A stretch of DNA of 64,000 bases from an uncultured Celeribacter sp. (GTDB taxonomy: Bacteria > Pseudomonadota > Alphaproteobacteria > Rhodobacterales > Rhodobacteraceae), in assembly GCF_963676475.1 (NCBI RefSeq), contig NZ_OY781106.1, forward strand, positions 434,001-498,000, in the 5' to 3' direction. The notes beneath the pieces are model-generated. The model saw only the letters and a program-made list of their open reading frames with translations, did not search any database and was not told the DNA's origin. Positions 16,005 through 23,304 of the stretch are shown in pieces. Numbering within the stretch: the stretch's first letter is position 1; every line of letters starts with the position of its first letter. The translations under genes were made by a program, and so were the position numbers.

Positions 16005-16327
16005 CACAGCCCCCCGGTTTGAAAAGAAACACAATATGGACCGACTATTATGTTGCAAGCAACATGTCGGCCAGGGCGCTGCACCCCTGGACCCAGCCAA
16101 GCGGCTGTGCCGCCGGTCCCGCTGGGACCGAAGCCGCCTGTGACGGCGGCTGCAAACCTCTTCCTCCGCCAGCCATATGAGGGGCGCTTCGGTAGAGATT
16201 TGCGAAGGAGACTATGGGAGATAGCTGCTAAGCGATCTTCACCAGCCACCGATGTGCACCATTTCCCCGTCGATTCCGCCCCGAGGTTCGCGGCGCGGAC
16301 GAAGGACTTGAAGTAGCCTTTACTCAT
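16004..16327 (-). CDS. possible small basic mob accessory protein
   Basis: 107-codon ORF with an ATG overlapping the stop of the upstream wHTH gene and a stop overlapping the relaxase start, a tight arrangement that favours translation. The first part, beginning MSKGYFKSFVRAANLGAEST, reads like a protein; the last 60 residues are Gly/Pro-rich and are written across the inverted repeats of the presumed oriT, so the true gene may be shorter or absent. Similar small basic proteins sit before relaxase genes in mobilizable elements. Not recognised as a family. Confidence 0.35.
   Translation of the reverse strand: MSKGYFKSFVRAANLGAESTGKWCTSVAGEDRLAAISHSLLRKSLPKRPSYGWRRKRFAAAVTGGFGPSGTGGTAAWLGPGVQRPGRHVACNIIVGPYCVSFQTGGL
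16041..16137. other. candidate origin of transfer (oriT)
   Basis: Immediately upstream of the MobV gene lies a cluster of inverted repeats. One is ATGTTGC-AA-GCAACAT (16050-16065) inside CCGAC/GTCGG (16041-16045 and 16066-16070). The other is CGGTCCC-GCT-GGGACCG (16114-16130) inside GCGGCT/AGCCGC. Relaxases of this group usually nick next to such repeats close to their own gene. The nick site itself is not identified. Confidence 0.45.
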
Positions 16328-17028
16328 GCTGCGGACCTCGATTGGGGCTGTCCAAAGCCGGCAGTCAGAAGGTCTGCCCGAAACACAGGCCAATCCGCAC
16401 GTCGCCATGGTGGCTGAGCACAAGGCAAGAGATATCCTCTCTGACCTTCCCGTTTGACCTCCTCGACCAGCTGATTCAGGTCGCGCCCAAACATTTTACT
16501 GCAAAACTCTCGCCAGCATTTCCCAGCCCATGAAGACTGCGCAACGAATACGGGGGTAGATCCTGCGCGTGGCGGGGCGGATGGCTTGCCATCCCGCCGC
16601 TCCGACCCGCCTGCGCTTTTTTGTTCAAAGGATTGTTCTTTATAGGAAGGCTCAGCGATGATCCCTTTTTCGTTCACAGGTGCCCCCTTTTTCTGCGCCT
16701 GAAGGCTCTGCTGTGACCCCTTTTTTCGGTTGCGGAACGGAATAATCTTGCCGGGAGATTTCAGCAGGTAGCGGGTGAAGTTTCCGGCCCCACGCCCCTC
16801 GCTACGATCCAGCCAGCCCAAGGTGACCAACTCGCGGATCGCCCGCTTAATTGTCGCAATGGACAGCTTCAGATACTCCGCCAAAGTCGGCAGCGCGGGA
16901 CAAATTTTGCCCGTCTCGTCATTGGCGAATTCAATCGCCAAGGCGGCTGCGACATTTTTCGTCGATGCGGCCACCTCTGGCAGTTGGAGCACAGCCTTGA
17001 GCCATTCGTAACGGTTAAGGTCAGCCAT
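16324..17028 (-). CDS. winged-HTH protein, possible replication or transfer regulator
   Basis: 234 residues. The N-terminal 95 residues form a winged HTH of the kind found at the start of plasmid replication and phage regulatory proteins (LNRYEWLKAVLQLPE, then LPTLAEYLKLSIATIKRAIR and LGWLDRSEGRG). A hydrophilic linker (about 100-165) and a Trp/Arg-rich end follow. It is the promoter-proximal gene of the leftward mob operon near attR. A Rep-like role, driving limited replication of the excised circle, is possible; a transcriptional role is equally likely. Confidence 0.6.
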   Translation of the reverse strand: MADLNRYEWLKAVLQLPEVAASTKNVAAALAIEFANDETGKICPALPTLAEYLKLSIATIKRAIRELVTLGWLDRSEGRGAGNFTRYLLKSPGKIIPFRNRKKGSQQSLQAQKKGAPVNEKGIIAEPSYKEQSFEQKSAGGSERRDGKPSAPPRAGSTPVFVAQSSWAGKCWREFCSKMFGRDLNQLVEEVKREGQRGYLLPCAQPPWRRADWPVFRADLLTAGFGQPQSRSAA

Positions 17029-17116
17029 GGCTCCCTCCCGTCATCGCAGAGGTTGCAGGGGCGGCCCGAGGCGTGATAACCTCCTGATCACACAGGATGC
17101 TTTTCCAAGAGCATTG

Positions 17117-17154
17117 AACCCCGATTGCGCCCACCAGCGCGTCGGGGTTTTTCT
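17117..17154 (+). terminator. intrinsic terminator facing right, upstream of the wHTH gene
   Basis: Stem AACCCCGA (17117-17124) with TCGGGGTT (17142-17149), with inner GCGC/GCGC pairing, followed by TTTTTCTTTT on the plus strand. It is oriented away from the leftward operon and no plus-strand gene precedes it, so it may end a short rightward transcript starting in the 17029-17117 gap. Confidence 0.6.
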
Positions 17155-17257
17155 TTTGCCAATCCCCATTCTGGCGTTTCGCAGGTTCACAAGTCGTTCT
17201 GCTTATGTCCTGCGAAACTTTTTCGCTAAGTGTTTGATCGTCGAAATTATTCGCCAA

Positions 17258-17311
17258 ATTTAGGTTCTGGCGCCGCAAGGCGTGGGGGTTCAAGTCCCTC
17301 CACCCGCACCA
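17258..17311 (+). repeat. attR: 54-bp copy of the tRNA-Leu 3' end
   Basis: Exact copy of 1234-1287. It lacks the 5' half of the tRNA, so it is a remnant rather than a gene. It marks the right boundary of the element; sequence to its right should be the original downstream flank of tRNA-Leu. Confidence 0.92.
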
Positions 17312-17343
17312 CTCTTCTTTTGAAGGGTATAAGCACCCCCCAA

Positions 17344-17367
17344 AGCCTTGAACGGTAAGGCTATTTT
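17344..17367 (+). terminator. probable original tRNA-Leu terminator, displaced
   Basis: Stem AGCCTT (17344-17349) and AAGGCT (17357-17362) followed by ATTTTC, 33 bp beyond attR. This is where a terminator would have stood behind the tRNA gene before insertion. The intact tRNA at 1203 has no comparable hairpin behind it. The rest of 17312-17612 shows no convincing gene. Confidence 0.45.
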
Positions 17368-17612
17368 CGGGGTTCTAGCACCCAGTTTTCGATCATAGGC
17401 AACACGCTCTGCAAAGGCCAGTTTTGCCACCATTGCCGCGCGTAATAGACGAACGCGGTGACGCGCCACAGCAGGCACAAGTGACCAACCGCCGGAGTCA
17501 AATCTCCCGTCAAACGTGCTCACAACTGCAAAGGCAGAAGCACTGGTATGGCAACTGCCACTGCGCAATCCTATTAAGACTGGGCGGCGCCCTTATTGGG
17601 ATTCTCGCGGCA

Positions 17613-18086
17613 ATGGGCTGGGAATATGCAATGCGCTCTGTTGCACGGATCAACCATCAATTGCCTATAGCAAAAGACCAGAAATCCGCCTGCTATGCCT
17701 ATGAGATTTTGCGAAAGGTGGCCCCATCGCAAGAGATCGCGCTTCTGAGTTGTATGACCATCGAACAAAGCCCCGAACAGCTTGCCCACGGCGTCATGAA
17801 CTACGGCATCACCACGCACATGGGGTCGGAATATGCTCTGTCGCTTGGCAAAGCAGGGGCGATGCTCCATACCCGTTGGGGAGGACAGAGTTTGATGTCT
17901 ATGAGCGGCAGAGAGTTCGAAGCACTCAGGGCCGAGGATTTGAGCAAACTCACCCGAGGTCTGCGCCGAGATGGTCCGACCGTCCCAGACCTCAGCTTGA
18001 CTGATTCCGCCGCAGGCTGCGTAGGGCAAAAGCCGGGTCCACTTCAAAGCGTTCCGCCCGGATTTGCGCCCAGATCAGCCCGGTGA
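17613..18086 (+). CDS. doubtful hypothetical protein
   Basis: 157-codon ORF with plausible codon use in its first two thirds (SACYAYEILRKVAPSQEIAL, MSMSGREFEALRAEDLSKL). It overlaps the 3' end of the antisense channel gene by 95 bp, and that last part reads as Pro/Ser-rich noise. No clear ribosome site and no family. It may be a remnant of a gene disturbed by events at the element's right boundary, or not a gene. Confidence 0.3.
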   Translation: MGWEYAMRSVARINHQLPIAKDQKSACYAYEILRKVAPSQEIALLSCMTIEQSPEQLAHGVMNYGITTHMGSEYALSLGKAGAMLHTRWGGQSLMSMSGREFEALRAEDLSKLTRGLRRDGPTVPDLSLTDSAAGCVGQKPGPLQSVPPGFAPRSAR

Positions 18087-18867
18087 AAATTACCGTCCCG
18101 CCGAGGATATTGCCGACAAGCGCGGGCAGGATAAATCCGAAGAGGCCTTCGACTACCGTGAGATGATCGGTGAACATCAGCAAAACCGCCTCACAGGTCC
18201 CGGCGATCACATGGGAAAACCCGGCCAGAGAAATGAGCCAAGTGACCAAAATGATCAGGAACAGCTTTGAGGACCCGGCATTGGGCATCATCCAGACCAG
18301 ACAGGCGATGAGCCACCCGGCACCAACGCCCAGAAACAGCGTCTGCCAGACGCCGCCCTCGACTGCATGCTCAGAAATCGTCACCAGCGCCTGGAAGACC
18401 TCCGGTTCGGTGAAGCGAATGTGATAGACCGCCGCGGCAAAGAGCGCCGATCCGGCGAGGTTGAAGACCAAAACAATGCCCCAAAGCTGCATGATCCGCA
18501 CAAACACATGCTGCGTCGGGCGGGTCAGAAACGGCACGACGGCAGTGATCGTGTTCTCGGTGAAAAGCTGCATTTTCCCCATGATCACAATGACAAAACC
18601 GATGGCATAGCCGAGGTTTTCCACCAGAGGGCGCCACGTCGTGTCGGGCAGATAGGCATGAAACAGCGCCTTGCCCAAAACCGAAAACCCAAGCGCCAGC
18701 CCGGCGATCATCGCGGACATGGCCAGAGACGAGTTGGGTCGTTGCAATTCCTCGGCGCCTTCGCGGCGGATCACCTCAAAGACCAAAGGCGCGGCCATGC
18801 TCGACGCCTCTTCGAGCACCTCTTCCTGATGTGCCTCGGATGTGTACGATGGTGCTTTCTGCGACAT
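17992..18867 (-). CDS. formate/nitrite transporter (FNT) family protein, YfdC-like
   Basis: 291-residue inner-membrane protein with six predicted membrane segments and an FNT-type fold. The N-terminal cytoplasmic part (about 55 residues) contains SEAHQEEVLEEASSM, seen in the YfdC subgroup rather than classical FocA or NirC. Segments such as GYAIGFVIVIMGKMQLFTEN and HVIAGTCEAVLLMFTDH are the pore-lining regions of this family. The start is the ATG at 18867 after GGACGGGG. It stands alone. The substrate (formate, nitrite, or another small anion) cannot be read from sequence. Confidence 0.82.
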   Translation of the reverse strand: MSQKAPSYTSEAHQEEVLEEASSMAAPLVFEVIRREGAEELQRPNSSLAMSAMIAGLALGFSVLGKALFHAYLPDTTWRPLVENLGYAIGFVIVIMGKMQLFTENTITAVVPFLTRPTQHVFVRIMQLWGIVLVFNLAGSALFAAAVYHIRFTEPEVFQALVTISEHAVEGGVWQTLFLGVGAGWLIACLVWMMPNAGSSKLFLIILVTWLISLAGFSHVIAGTCEAVLLMFTDHLTVVEGLFGFILPALVGNILGGTVIFTGLIWAQIRAERFEVDPAFALRSLRRNQSS

Positions 18868-19059
18868 GTTCCGCCCCGTCCTTCGAGATTTCACTCCCAC
18901 CCGGATCAACGCCGTAAGATGTCATGCTGTTCCCATATTTTCATCCGCGCGTCGCAAGATGCGGTGAAAACTCAGCCCCGGTACGGGGGGAGGGGCTTGC
19001 TCTCACGCTCAGGATGGCCACGATTTTGGATCGTAAATTTTGCTATGAACGCAAGTGAC

Positions 19060-19530
19060 TTAGCTTCTCAGCCCGGTCTCATACAAAAGGCCCTGCCTTT
19101 TGGCTTCGTAATAATACCCGCGCGCGTACCAGCCCATGGCGCCATCAATATCTCTACCGGACACCATGTAAGCGCCGCGCAGGTATTTGCCCGCATATTT
19201 CAGGTTCACATCGGGGTCCAAAAGCTCTTCTGCCGGACCGCGGTGCCCCATGGTGCGGGCGGTTTGTGGCAGGATTTGCAAGAGCCCCCAATAAGGCCCA
19301 TTGCGCGCCCAGGGGCGGTGGGTGCTTTCACGAACCGCCTGGCGATGCACCAGCTCGCGCGGGATTTCGTAATGGTCGGCCCATTTATTGATCAAAGCCC
19401 GCAGTTCCGGTGTCTCATTCGGGTAGAGCGGCGGATCGAAGGGGCGGTTGCGCGAGACATCGGATTTATTGCCACAGGCGGCGAGAGCGAGGGGGGCAAA
19501 CAGGACAAAACGACGCGTGACCGAGGGCAT
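19060..19530 (-). CDS. lytic transglycosylase-like lipoprotein
   Basis: 156-residue lipoprotein: signal RRFVLFAPLALAACG with lipobox Cys at about residue 20, then a small SLT (soluble lytic transglycosylase) domain. The catalytic Glu is in HRQAVRESTH, followed by the typical YWGLLQILPQTARTMG and DPDVNLKYAGKYL. It cleaves peptidoglycan glycan strands at the outer membrane. The domain is compact compared with full SLT enzymes. The ATG at 19530 is chosen because it starts the signal peptide. Confidence 0.85.
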   Translation of the reverse strand: MPSVTRRFVLFAPLALAACGNKSDVSRNRPFDPPLYPNETPELRALINKWADHYEIPRELVHRQAVRESTHRPWARNGPYWGLLQILPQTARTMGHRGPAEELLDPDVNLKYAGKYLRGAYMVSGRDIDGAMGWYARGYYYEAKRQGLLYETGLRS

Positions 19531-19567
19531 GGGATGGCTCCGAAAAATTTGGATCAAATCACCACGG

Positions 19568-19605
19568 ATCACCGGGCAGGCCAAGGGAAATGCACGCCCG
19601 GTGAT
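19568..19605 (-). terminator. hairpin between two leftward lipoprotein genes
   Basis: 10-bp perfect stem ATCACCGGGC (19568-19577) with GCCCGGTGAT (19596-19605). It lies between the stop of the glycine-zipper gene (19641) and the start of the transglycosylase (19530). It lacks a T-run, so it could be a pause or processing site rather than a terminator. Confidence 0.35.
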
Positions 19606-19640
19606 CTGGTGTGGCGAAAATACGCTCAGTCCGGCGCGGC

Positions 19641-20018
19641 TTAGCCAATGACCCTGTAGCCACGTCCTTGCAGGCAGCGGATGACCACGTCGCGGCGGGC
19701 CTCGCCCACTTTTTCCTGTGCGCTCAGGCTGCCCACCAGAGCGCCAGCCGCAGCACCGCCAAGTGCACCTTCAAGCTCGTTGTCATTGCTGTCATCGACC
19801 GCGCCCAACACGCCTCCGATTGCGGCGCCCCCGATGGCCGCGCCGGTGATGTCGTCGGCTTTGTAGGTCGCCGCGATGGATTTGCACTGCGCCAGATCGG
19901 TGTCATAGCCGGCCGGTTTCGGGCCGTCGAAGAGGTAGGGATCGTCCATGGGGCGGTCGCAGGCGGCGAGCAGGACGAGGGTGACGGCGAAGAGCGGGAG
20001 GGCTTTGTGAAAAGTCAT
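19641..20018 (-). CDS. glycine-zipper lipoprotein
   Basis: 125 residues. The lipoprotein signal ALPLFAVTLVLLAACD gives a lipidated Cys at about residue 20. The middle is a glycine zipper (ITGAAIGGAAIGGVLGAV, then LGGAAAGALVGSL), as in YMGG/Rick-17kDa-like surface lipoproteins that insert or stack in membranes. A C-terminal pair of cysteines is absent; one Cys is in VIRCLQGRG. Probably an outer-membrane structural or stress protein. It is transcribed leftward toward the transglycosylase gene. Confidence 0.72.
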   Translation of the reverse strand: MTFHKALPLFAVTLVLLAACDRPMDDPYLFDGPKPAGYDTDLAQCKSIAATYKADDITGAAIGGAAIGGVLGAVDDSNDNELEGALGGAAAGALVGSLSAQEKVGEARRDVVIRCLQGRGYRVIG

Positions 20019-20087
20019 GTCATTTCCTTGTTGAGTCGTTTCTGGAGCAGCGGAATAGAACCTGACTTGTTATGAATCAAGAAAAAT

Positions 20088-20149
20088 GTTTTATGAAAAA
20101 CATAAAACTATTTTCGCATCGCGAAATGATCTCATCTGTGATAGATCAT
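20088..20149. promoter_or_regulatory. three stacked inverted repeats upstream of the DUF2975 gene
   Basis: GTTTTATG (20088-20095)/CATAAAAC (20101-20108), TTTCGC (20112-20117)/GCGAAA (20121-20126) and ATGATCT (20126-20132)/AGATCAT (20143-20149). They fill the AT-rich gap between the leftward lipoprotein and the rightward DUF2975 gene. Likely operators for an HTH regulator, possibly the one encoded at 20694. Confidence 0.45.
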
Positions 20150-20171
20150 CGCGGACAGTCAGGAGAGAGAC

Positions 20172-20681
20172 ATGCAGAGTTTTGCACGCGTGATGATGTT
20201 GGCCTGTGCCCTGGTGACAGGCGTGGCGCTTTTGGGGGTGACGGTGTCGGTGCTTTTGGGCGATCCGGCGCCCTTGTTCGATATCCTCGGACTGCCGGTG
20301 GAGATTGCGCCGCCGCCCATGCCGATCCTGATCGGGGCCTTTGTGCTGTTCGCAGTTCTGGCGTTCTGTCTGTTGTCGGCGCTTTGGGCTATGCATCGGG
20401 TGTTGTCGGCGGCACGACAGAGGGATTTCGATGGGCTGACAGGTGCTTTGCGTACGGCGGGTCGTGGTTTGATCGGCTTTTGGGGCTGTTTTGCCGTGTT
20501 ATCCTATGCCTATCCTTTTGCGATGGTCTGGAACGTGTCTCAGGCGGAGCGCCCGGTGATCGAGTGGTTCCCGATTGATTTGGACGCAATCATATTGGTG
20601 ATTGGCATCGTTCTGATCGCGCTGGCCGGGGCGTTTCGTCAGGCGGCGGAGATCGAGCGGGAAAACAAAGAATTCTTTTGA
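20172..20681 (+). CDS. DUF2975 membrane protein
   Basis: 169 residues with four membrane segments (about 5-30, 52-76, 97-117 and 138-160), arranged as in DUF2975 proteins such as Bacillus YoaS. The loop RVLSAARQRDFDGLTGALRT between segments two and three is the charged cytoplasmic part. The next gene, 12 bp downstream, is a small HTH regulator, the same pairing as YoaS/YozG. The function of the family is unknown; the conserved pairing suggests a membrane protein that senses or modulates its regulator. Confidence 0.72.
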   Translation: MQSFARVMMLACALVTGVALLGVTVSVLLGDPAPLFDILGLPVEIAPPPMPILIGAFVLFAVLAFCLLSALWAMHRVLSAARQRDFDGLTGALRTAGRGLIGFWGCFAVLSYAYPFAMVWNVSQAERPVIEWFPIDLDAIILVIGIVLIALAGAFRQAAEIERENKEFF

Positions 20682-20693
20682 GGGCAGACGATT

Positions 20694-20930
20694 ATGGCGA
20701 TTGAGATCACGCTCGACATGATGTTGGTAAAGCGCAAACTTTCCTCACGCGAGGTGGCGCAGGCGATCGGGCTGTCTGAGACCAACCTGTCGCTGTTCAA
20801 ATCCGGCAAGGTGAAAGGCGTGCGCTTTCAGTCGTTAGATGCGCTCTGCAAGGTGCTGGACTGTCAGCCCGGTGATATCCTGCGCTATGTGCCGGATGAG
20901 GAGGACGCGGAGAGGAGCGAGGGGGCCTGA
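20694..20930 (+). CDS. small Cro/C1-type HTH regulator (YozG-like)
   Basis: 78-residue protein, nearly all an HTH of the HTH_26 type: MLVKRKLSSREVAQAIGLSE, LSLFKSGKVKGVRFQSLDAL and CKVLDCQPGDILRYVPDEE. This ending (CQPGDILRYVPD) is a signature of regulators paired with DUF2975 proteins. It follows the membrane protein by 12 bp in the same operon and is closed by a strong terminator at 20966. It probably autoregulates through the inverted repeats upstream of the pair. Confidence 0.85.
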   Translation: MAIEITLDMMLVKRKLSSREVAQAIGLSETNLSLFKSGKVKGVRFQSLDALCKVLDCQPGDILRYVPDEEDAERSEGA

Positions 20931-20965
20931 TGGCCTGCGTTTTCTGCGCGTGACTGGGCAAAGAA

Positions 20966-20993
20966 AAAGCCCCGCTGAAACCAGCGGGGCTTT
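20966..20993. terminator. bidirectional terminator
   Basis: Perfect 12-bp stem AAAGCCCCGCTG (20966-20977) with CAGCGGGGCTTT (20982-20993) and a 4-base loop. It serves the HTH gene on the plus strand and rplI on the minus strand. Confidence 0.85.
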
Positions 20994-21016
20994 CGAATTT
21001 TGCGACGGAAAGAAGA

Positions 21017-21628
21017 TTACTCTTCTTCGGCCTCTGCTTCGACAGCTTCGGCCAGGTCGTCGTCGTCGGACGCGGCGGAGCCGATGTCGTCGAACAGTTC
21101 GGAGATTTCGAATTCGGCCTGGGCTTCTGCTTCGGCGGCAAGCTCCTGGATGGATTTGCCTTCAGCTTGAAGTTCGGCTTCCTCGGTGGAACGGGCCACG
21201 TTGAGGATGACGGTGGCTTCGACTTCCGGGTGCAGGATGACGTGCACTTCGTGCAAGCCAAGCTCTTTGATCGGCGCGCGCAGGGCGACCTGCTTGCGAT
21301 CGACGGAGAAGCCATTCTCGGTGGCGGCATCTGCGGCGTCACGGGGGGTGACGGAGCCGTAGAGCGCACCAGAGTCGGAGGCGGAGCGAATCACGACGAA
21401 CTTCTGGCCGTCGAGGGTCGCAGCCAGAGCTTCGGCCTCTTTCTTGGTCTCGAGGTTACGGGCCTCAAGTTGCGCTTTTTGCGCTTCGAAAGCTTTGATG
21501 TTTGCCTGCGAGGCACGCAGCGCTTTTTCCTGCGGCAGCAGGAAGTTGCGGGCGTAGCCGTCTTTGACGGACACGACATCGCCCATTTGGCCAAGTTTGG
21601 CCACGCGTTCGAGAAGGATAACTTCCAT
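21017..21628 (-). CDS. rplI: 50S ribosomal protein L9
   Basis: 203-residue L9, the two-domain protein bridging the base of the L1 stalk. The N-terminal rRNA-binding domain starts MEVILLERVAKLGQMGD and contains the family signature GYARNFLLPQEKA. The central helix and C-terminal domain follow to about residue 150. The last 50 residues are a very acidic Glu/Asp/Ala tail, an extension often seen in Rhodobacterales L9 proteins. It is the last gene of the rpsF-rpsR-rplI operon, 12 bp after rpsR. Confidence 0.95.
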   Translation of the reverse strand: MEVILLERVAKLGQMGDVVSVKDGYARNFLLPQEKALRASQANIKAFEAQKAQLEARNLETKKEAEALAATLDGQKFVVIRSASDSGALYGSVTPRDAADAATENGFSVDRKQVALRAPIKELGLHEVHVILHPEVEATVILNVARSTEEAELQAEGKSIQELAAEAEAQAEFEISELFDDIGSAASDDDDLAEAVEAEAEEE

Positions 21629-21640
21629 GGGATCTACTCC

Positions 21641-21868
21641 TTACTTCACAGCGTAGGGCAGCAGGGCGAGGAAGCGCGCGCGTTTGATGGCACGGGCCAG
21701 CTCACGCTGTTTCTTCGCAGAGACTGCGGTGATACGGGACGGGACGATTTTGCCGCGCTCGGAGATGTAGCGCTGCAGAAGACGGGTGTCTTTGTAATCA
21801 ATCGCGGGAGCATTGTCGCCGGAGAACGGGCAGACTTTGCGACGGCGGAAAAACGGTTTAGCGGCCAT
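21641..21868 (-). CDS. rpsR: 30S ribosomal protein S18
   Basis: 75-residue S18, which binds 16S rRNA of the platform together with S6. The core family sequence is plain: FFRRRKVCPFSG at the start, then IDYKDTRLLQRYISERGKI and the basic end. Length is normal. It lies between rpsF (24 bp upstream) and rplI (12 bp downstream) in the standard order. Confidence 0.96.
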   Translation of the reverse strand: MAAKPFFRRRKVCPFSGDNAPAIDYKDTRLLQRYISERGKIVPSRITAVSAKKQRELARAIKRARFLALLPYAVK

Positions 21869-21892
21869 AGGTTAGGTCCTTTCCAAACAAGA

Positions 21893-22249
21893 TCAGTTGC
21901 GACGCGGACGACGGTCTTCGCGGTCGTCACGTTTCTGCATTTGCACGGAGGGGCCTTCCTCGTGGGCGTCGACCTTGATGGTCAGGACGCGCATCACGTC
22001 GTCATGCAGACGCATCAGGCGTTCCATTTCCTGCACGGCTTCCGACGGGGCGTCGGTGCGCAGGTAGGCGTAGTGGCCCTTGCGGTTCTTGTTGATCTTG
22101 TAGGCCATCGTTTTGACGCCCCAGTACTCGTGCTCGACGAGTTTCCCGCCGTTGTCGGCGAGGACGGTGCCAAAATGTTCGATGAGACCTTCGGCCTGCG
22201 CGTTGGAAAGGTCCTGACGCGCAATGAAGACATGCTCGTAAAGCGGCAT
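21893..22249 (-). CDS. rpsF: 30S ribosomal protein S6
   Basis: 118-residue S6, partner of S18 in the small-subunit platform. The ATG at 22249 starts MPLYEHVFIARQDLS, the standard S6 N-terminus; in-frame codons upstream add residues with no family similarity. The core ends with LIKV-type sequence (VMRVLTIKVDAHEEGPS) and a short Arg/Asp-rich tail (RDDREDRRPRRN). It is first in the operon; the promoter should lie in 22250-22500. Confidence 0.95.
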   Translation of the reverse strand: MPLYEHVFIARQDLSNAQAEGLIEHFGTVLADNGGKLVEHEYWGVKTMAYKINKNRKGHYAYLRTDAPSEAVQEMERLMRLHDDVMRVLTIKVDAHEEGPSVQMQKRDDREDRRPRRN

Positions 22250-22525
22250 GGGTGCTCCAATCATGTTCAAGCGCATTTCATAGGACGGGCATTTGACCTT
22301 CCGCGGCCCGACCACGAGAGACTGCGCGGTTCATAAGTGTCTTGCGAAAGGATGTGCCCTTATACGCATTTGAGCCTTTGGTTCAAGCGCAAACTCCGGC
22401 TTTCTCGGGCTGTTGCCGCCGAGGCCATGATGCGCCGCAAGAAAACACCGTAACTGGGTCATATTCCCGCCCATATTAACCAACATTACTGAAAGTGGAT
22501 GAGACGAAAACGAGGAGTGAAGACA

Positions 22526-23152
22526 ATGACGATGTCTTCCGATGTGTCCCCGGGACAGACCCAAGCGAGGTTGGCAGATGACTTCGGAACGATCTTTCGG
22601 ATCGACACCGCTTGGGGGTATCGCCTCATGCGCAACGAAGGGCGTGCGCGATTGCGGGCGCGGGCCGAACTGGCCATGCGTCTCCTGTCGGTCCTCAGTT
22701 TCCTTATGATGGCAGGGCTCTGGCTTTTGCCCGGCGCCAGTTTCGCGCTTGAGCTTTTGGGGCTCAAGGTGGGGTTGTCGATCTCCTTGGGAAGTGTCGG
22801 TTTGTCTTTGGGCTATCTGGCCGAGCGCGGGCTGAGCCGGGAGGTTCAGATCGATCAGCAGCGCGAACAGCTGCGTGTTGTCTGGTACAACCGCCGCGCG
22901 GACACCCGGCTGCAGACCGTGATCGGGTTCGATGAAATCGGCTCCATCTTTCTTCGCCGCAGCCTTGCGCCGATCCGGGTCACCCGTCTGGATCTGCGGT
23001 ATGGCACGCGTCGTGAGGTGGTGACCCTGTTCGAAGGCGATGAGCGGGAATTGCGCCACCTGTGGCGCACGCTCAATGCGGGGCTGAAGGCTTCGCGTCA
23101 GGACCGGGACGCACATGCGACGGTTGCCCCGCGTTCCTTGTTCGACGTTTGA
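22526..23152 (+). CDS. membrane-associated protein of unknown function
   Basis: 208 residues from the ATG after CGAGGAG; an ATG at 22499 would add nine. A cytoplasmic N-terminus of about 55 residues is followed by two membrane segments (about 55-75 and 80-100), and then a soluble C-terminal part rich in strands (REQLRVVWYNRRADTRLQTV). This layout resembles small bacterial PH-like membrane proteins, but no family is certain. It stands alone between the ribosomal operon (divergent) and fabD. Confidence 0.6.
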   Translation: MTMSSDVSPGQTQARLADDFGTIFRIDTAWGYRLMRNEGRARLRARAELAMRLLSVLSFLMMAGLWLLPGASFALELLGLKVGLSISLGSVGLSLGYLAERGLSREVQIDQQREQLRVVWYNRRADTRLQTVIGFDEIGSIFLRRSLAPIRVTRLDLRYGTRREVVTLFEGDERELRHLWRTLNAGLKASRQDRDAHATVAPRSLFDV

Positions 23153-23304
23153 GCAGCCAAAAGGCCTGTCGCACACCCGAGAAGTCTTCTTTGAATATGC
23201 TGCATGTCGTCCAGAGTTTGGCGACGGCCATATGTCAGGCTTGCCGCCTGCGCGCGAGACCGTTAGACCCGTCTGCAACATTTAAGACAGCTGGAGGGGC
23301 GAGC

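Larger units (their letters stand above)
1234..17311. mobile_element. integrative and mobilizable element in tRNA-Leu
   Basis: About 16 kb bounded by 54-bp direct repeats of the tRNA-Leu 3' end. It contains an integrase at the tRNA end, excisionase-like HTH genes, a divergent repressor, type III restriction-modification genes, a retron, HipBA, and a MobV relaxase module at the far end. No VirB/Tra pore genes are seen, so transfer would need a helper conjugation system; the term IME is inferred from this. Several cargo genes (retron, the Mod recognition region) are more AT-rich than the rest of the window, supporting separate origins. The boundaries are directly visible; present mobility is not tested. 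Confidence 0.88.

Noticed and set aside
18367..19644. 425-codon plus-strand ORF opposite the FNT channel and transglycosylase
   Set aside because: Spans two real antisense genes and the gap between them; no motif.
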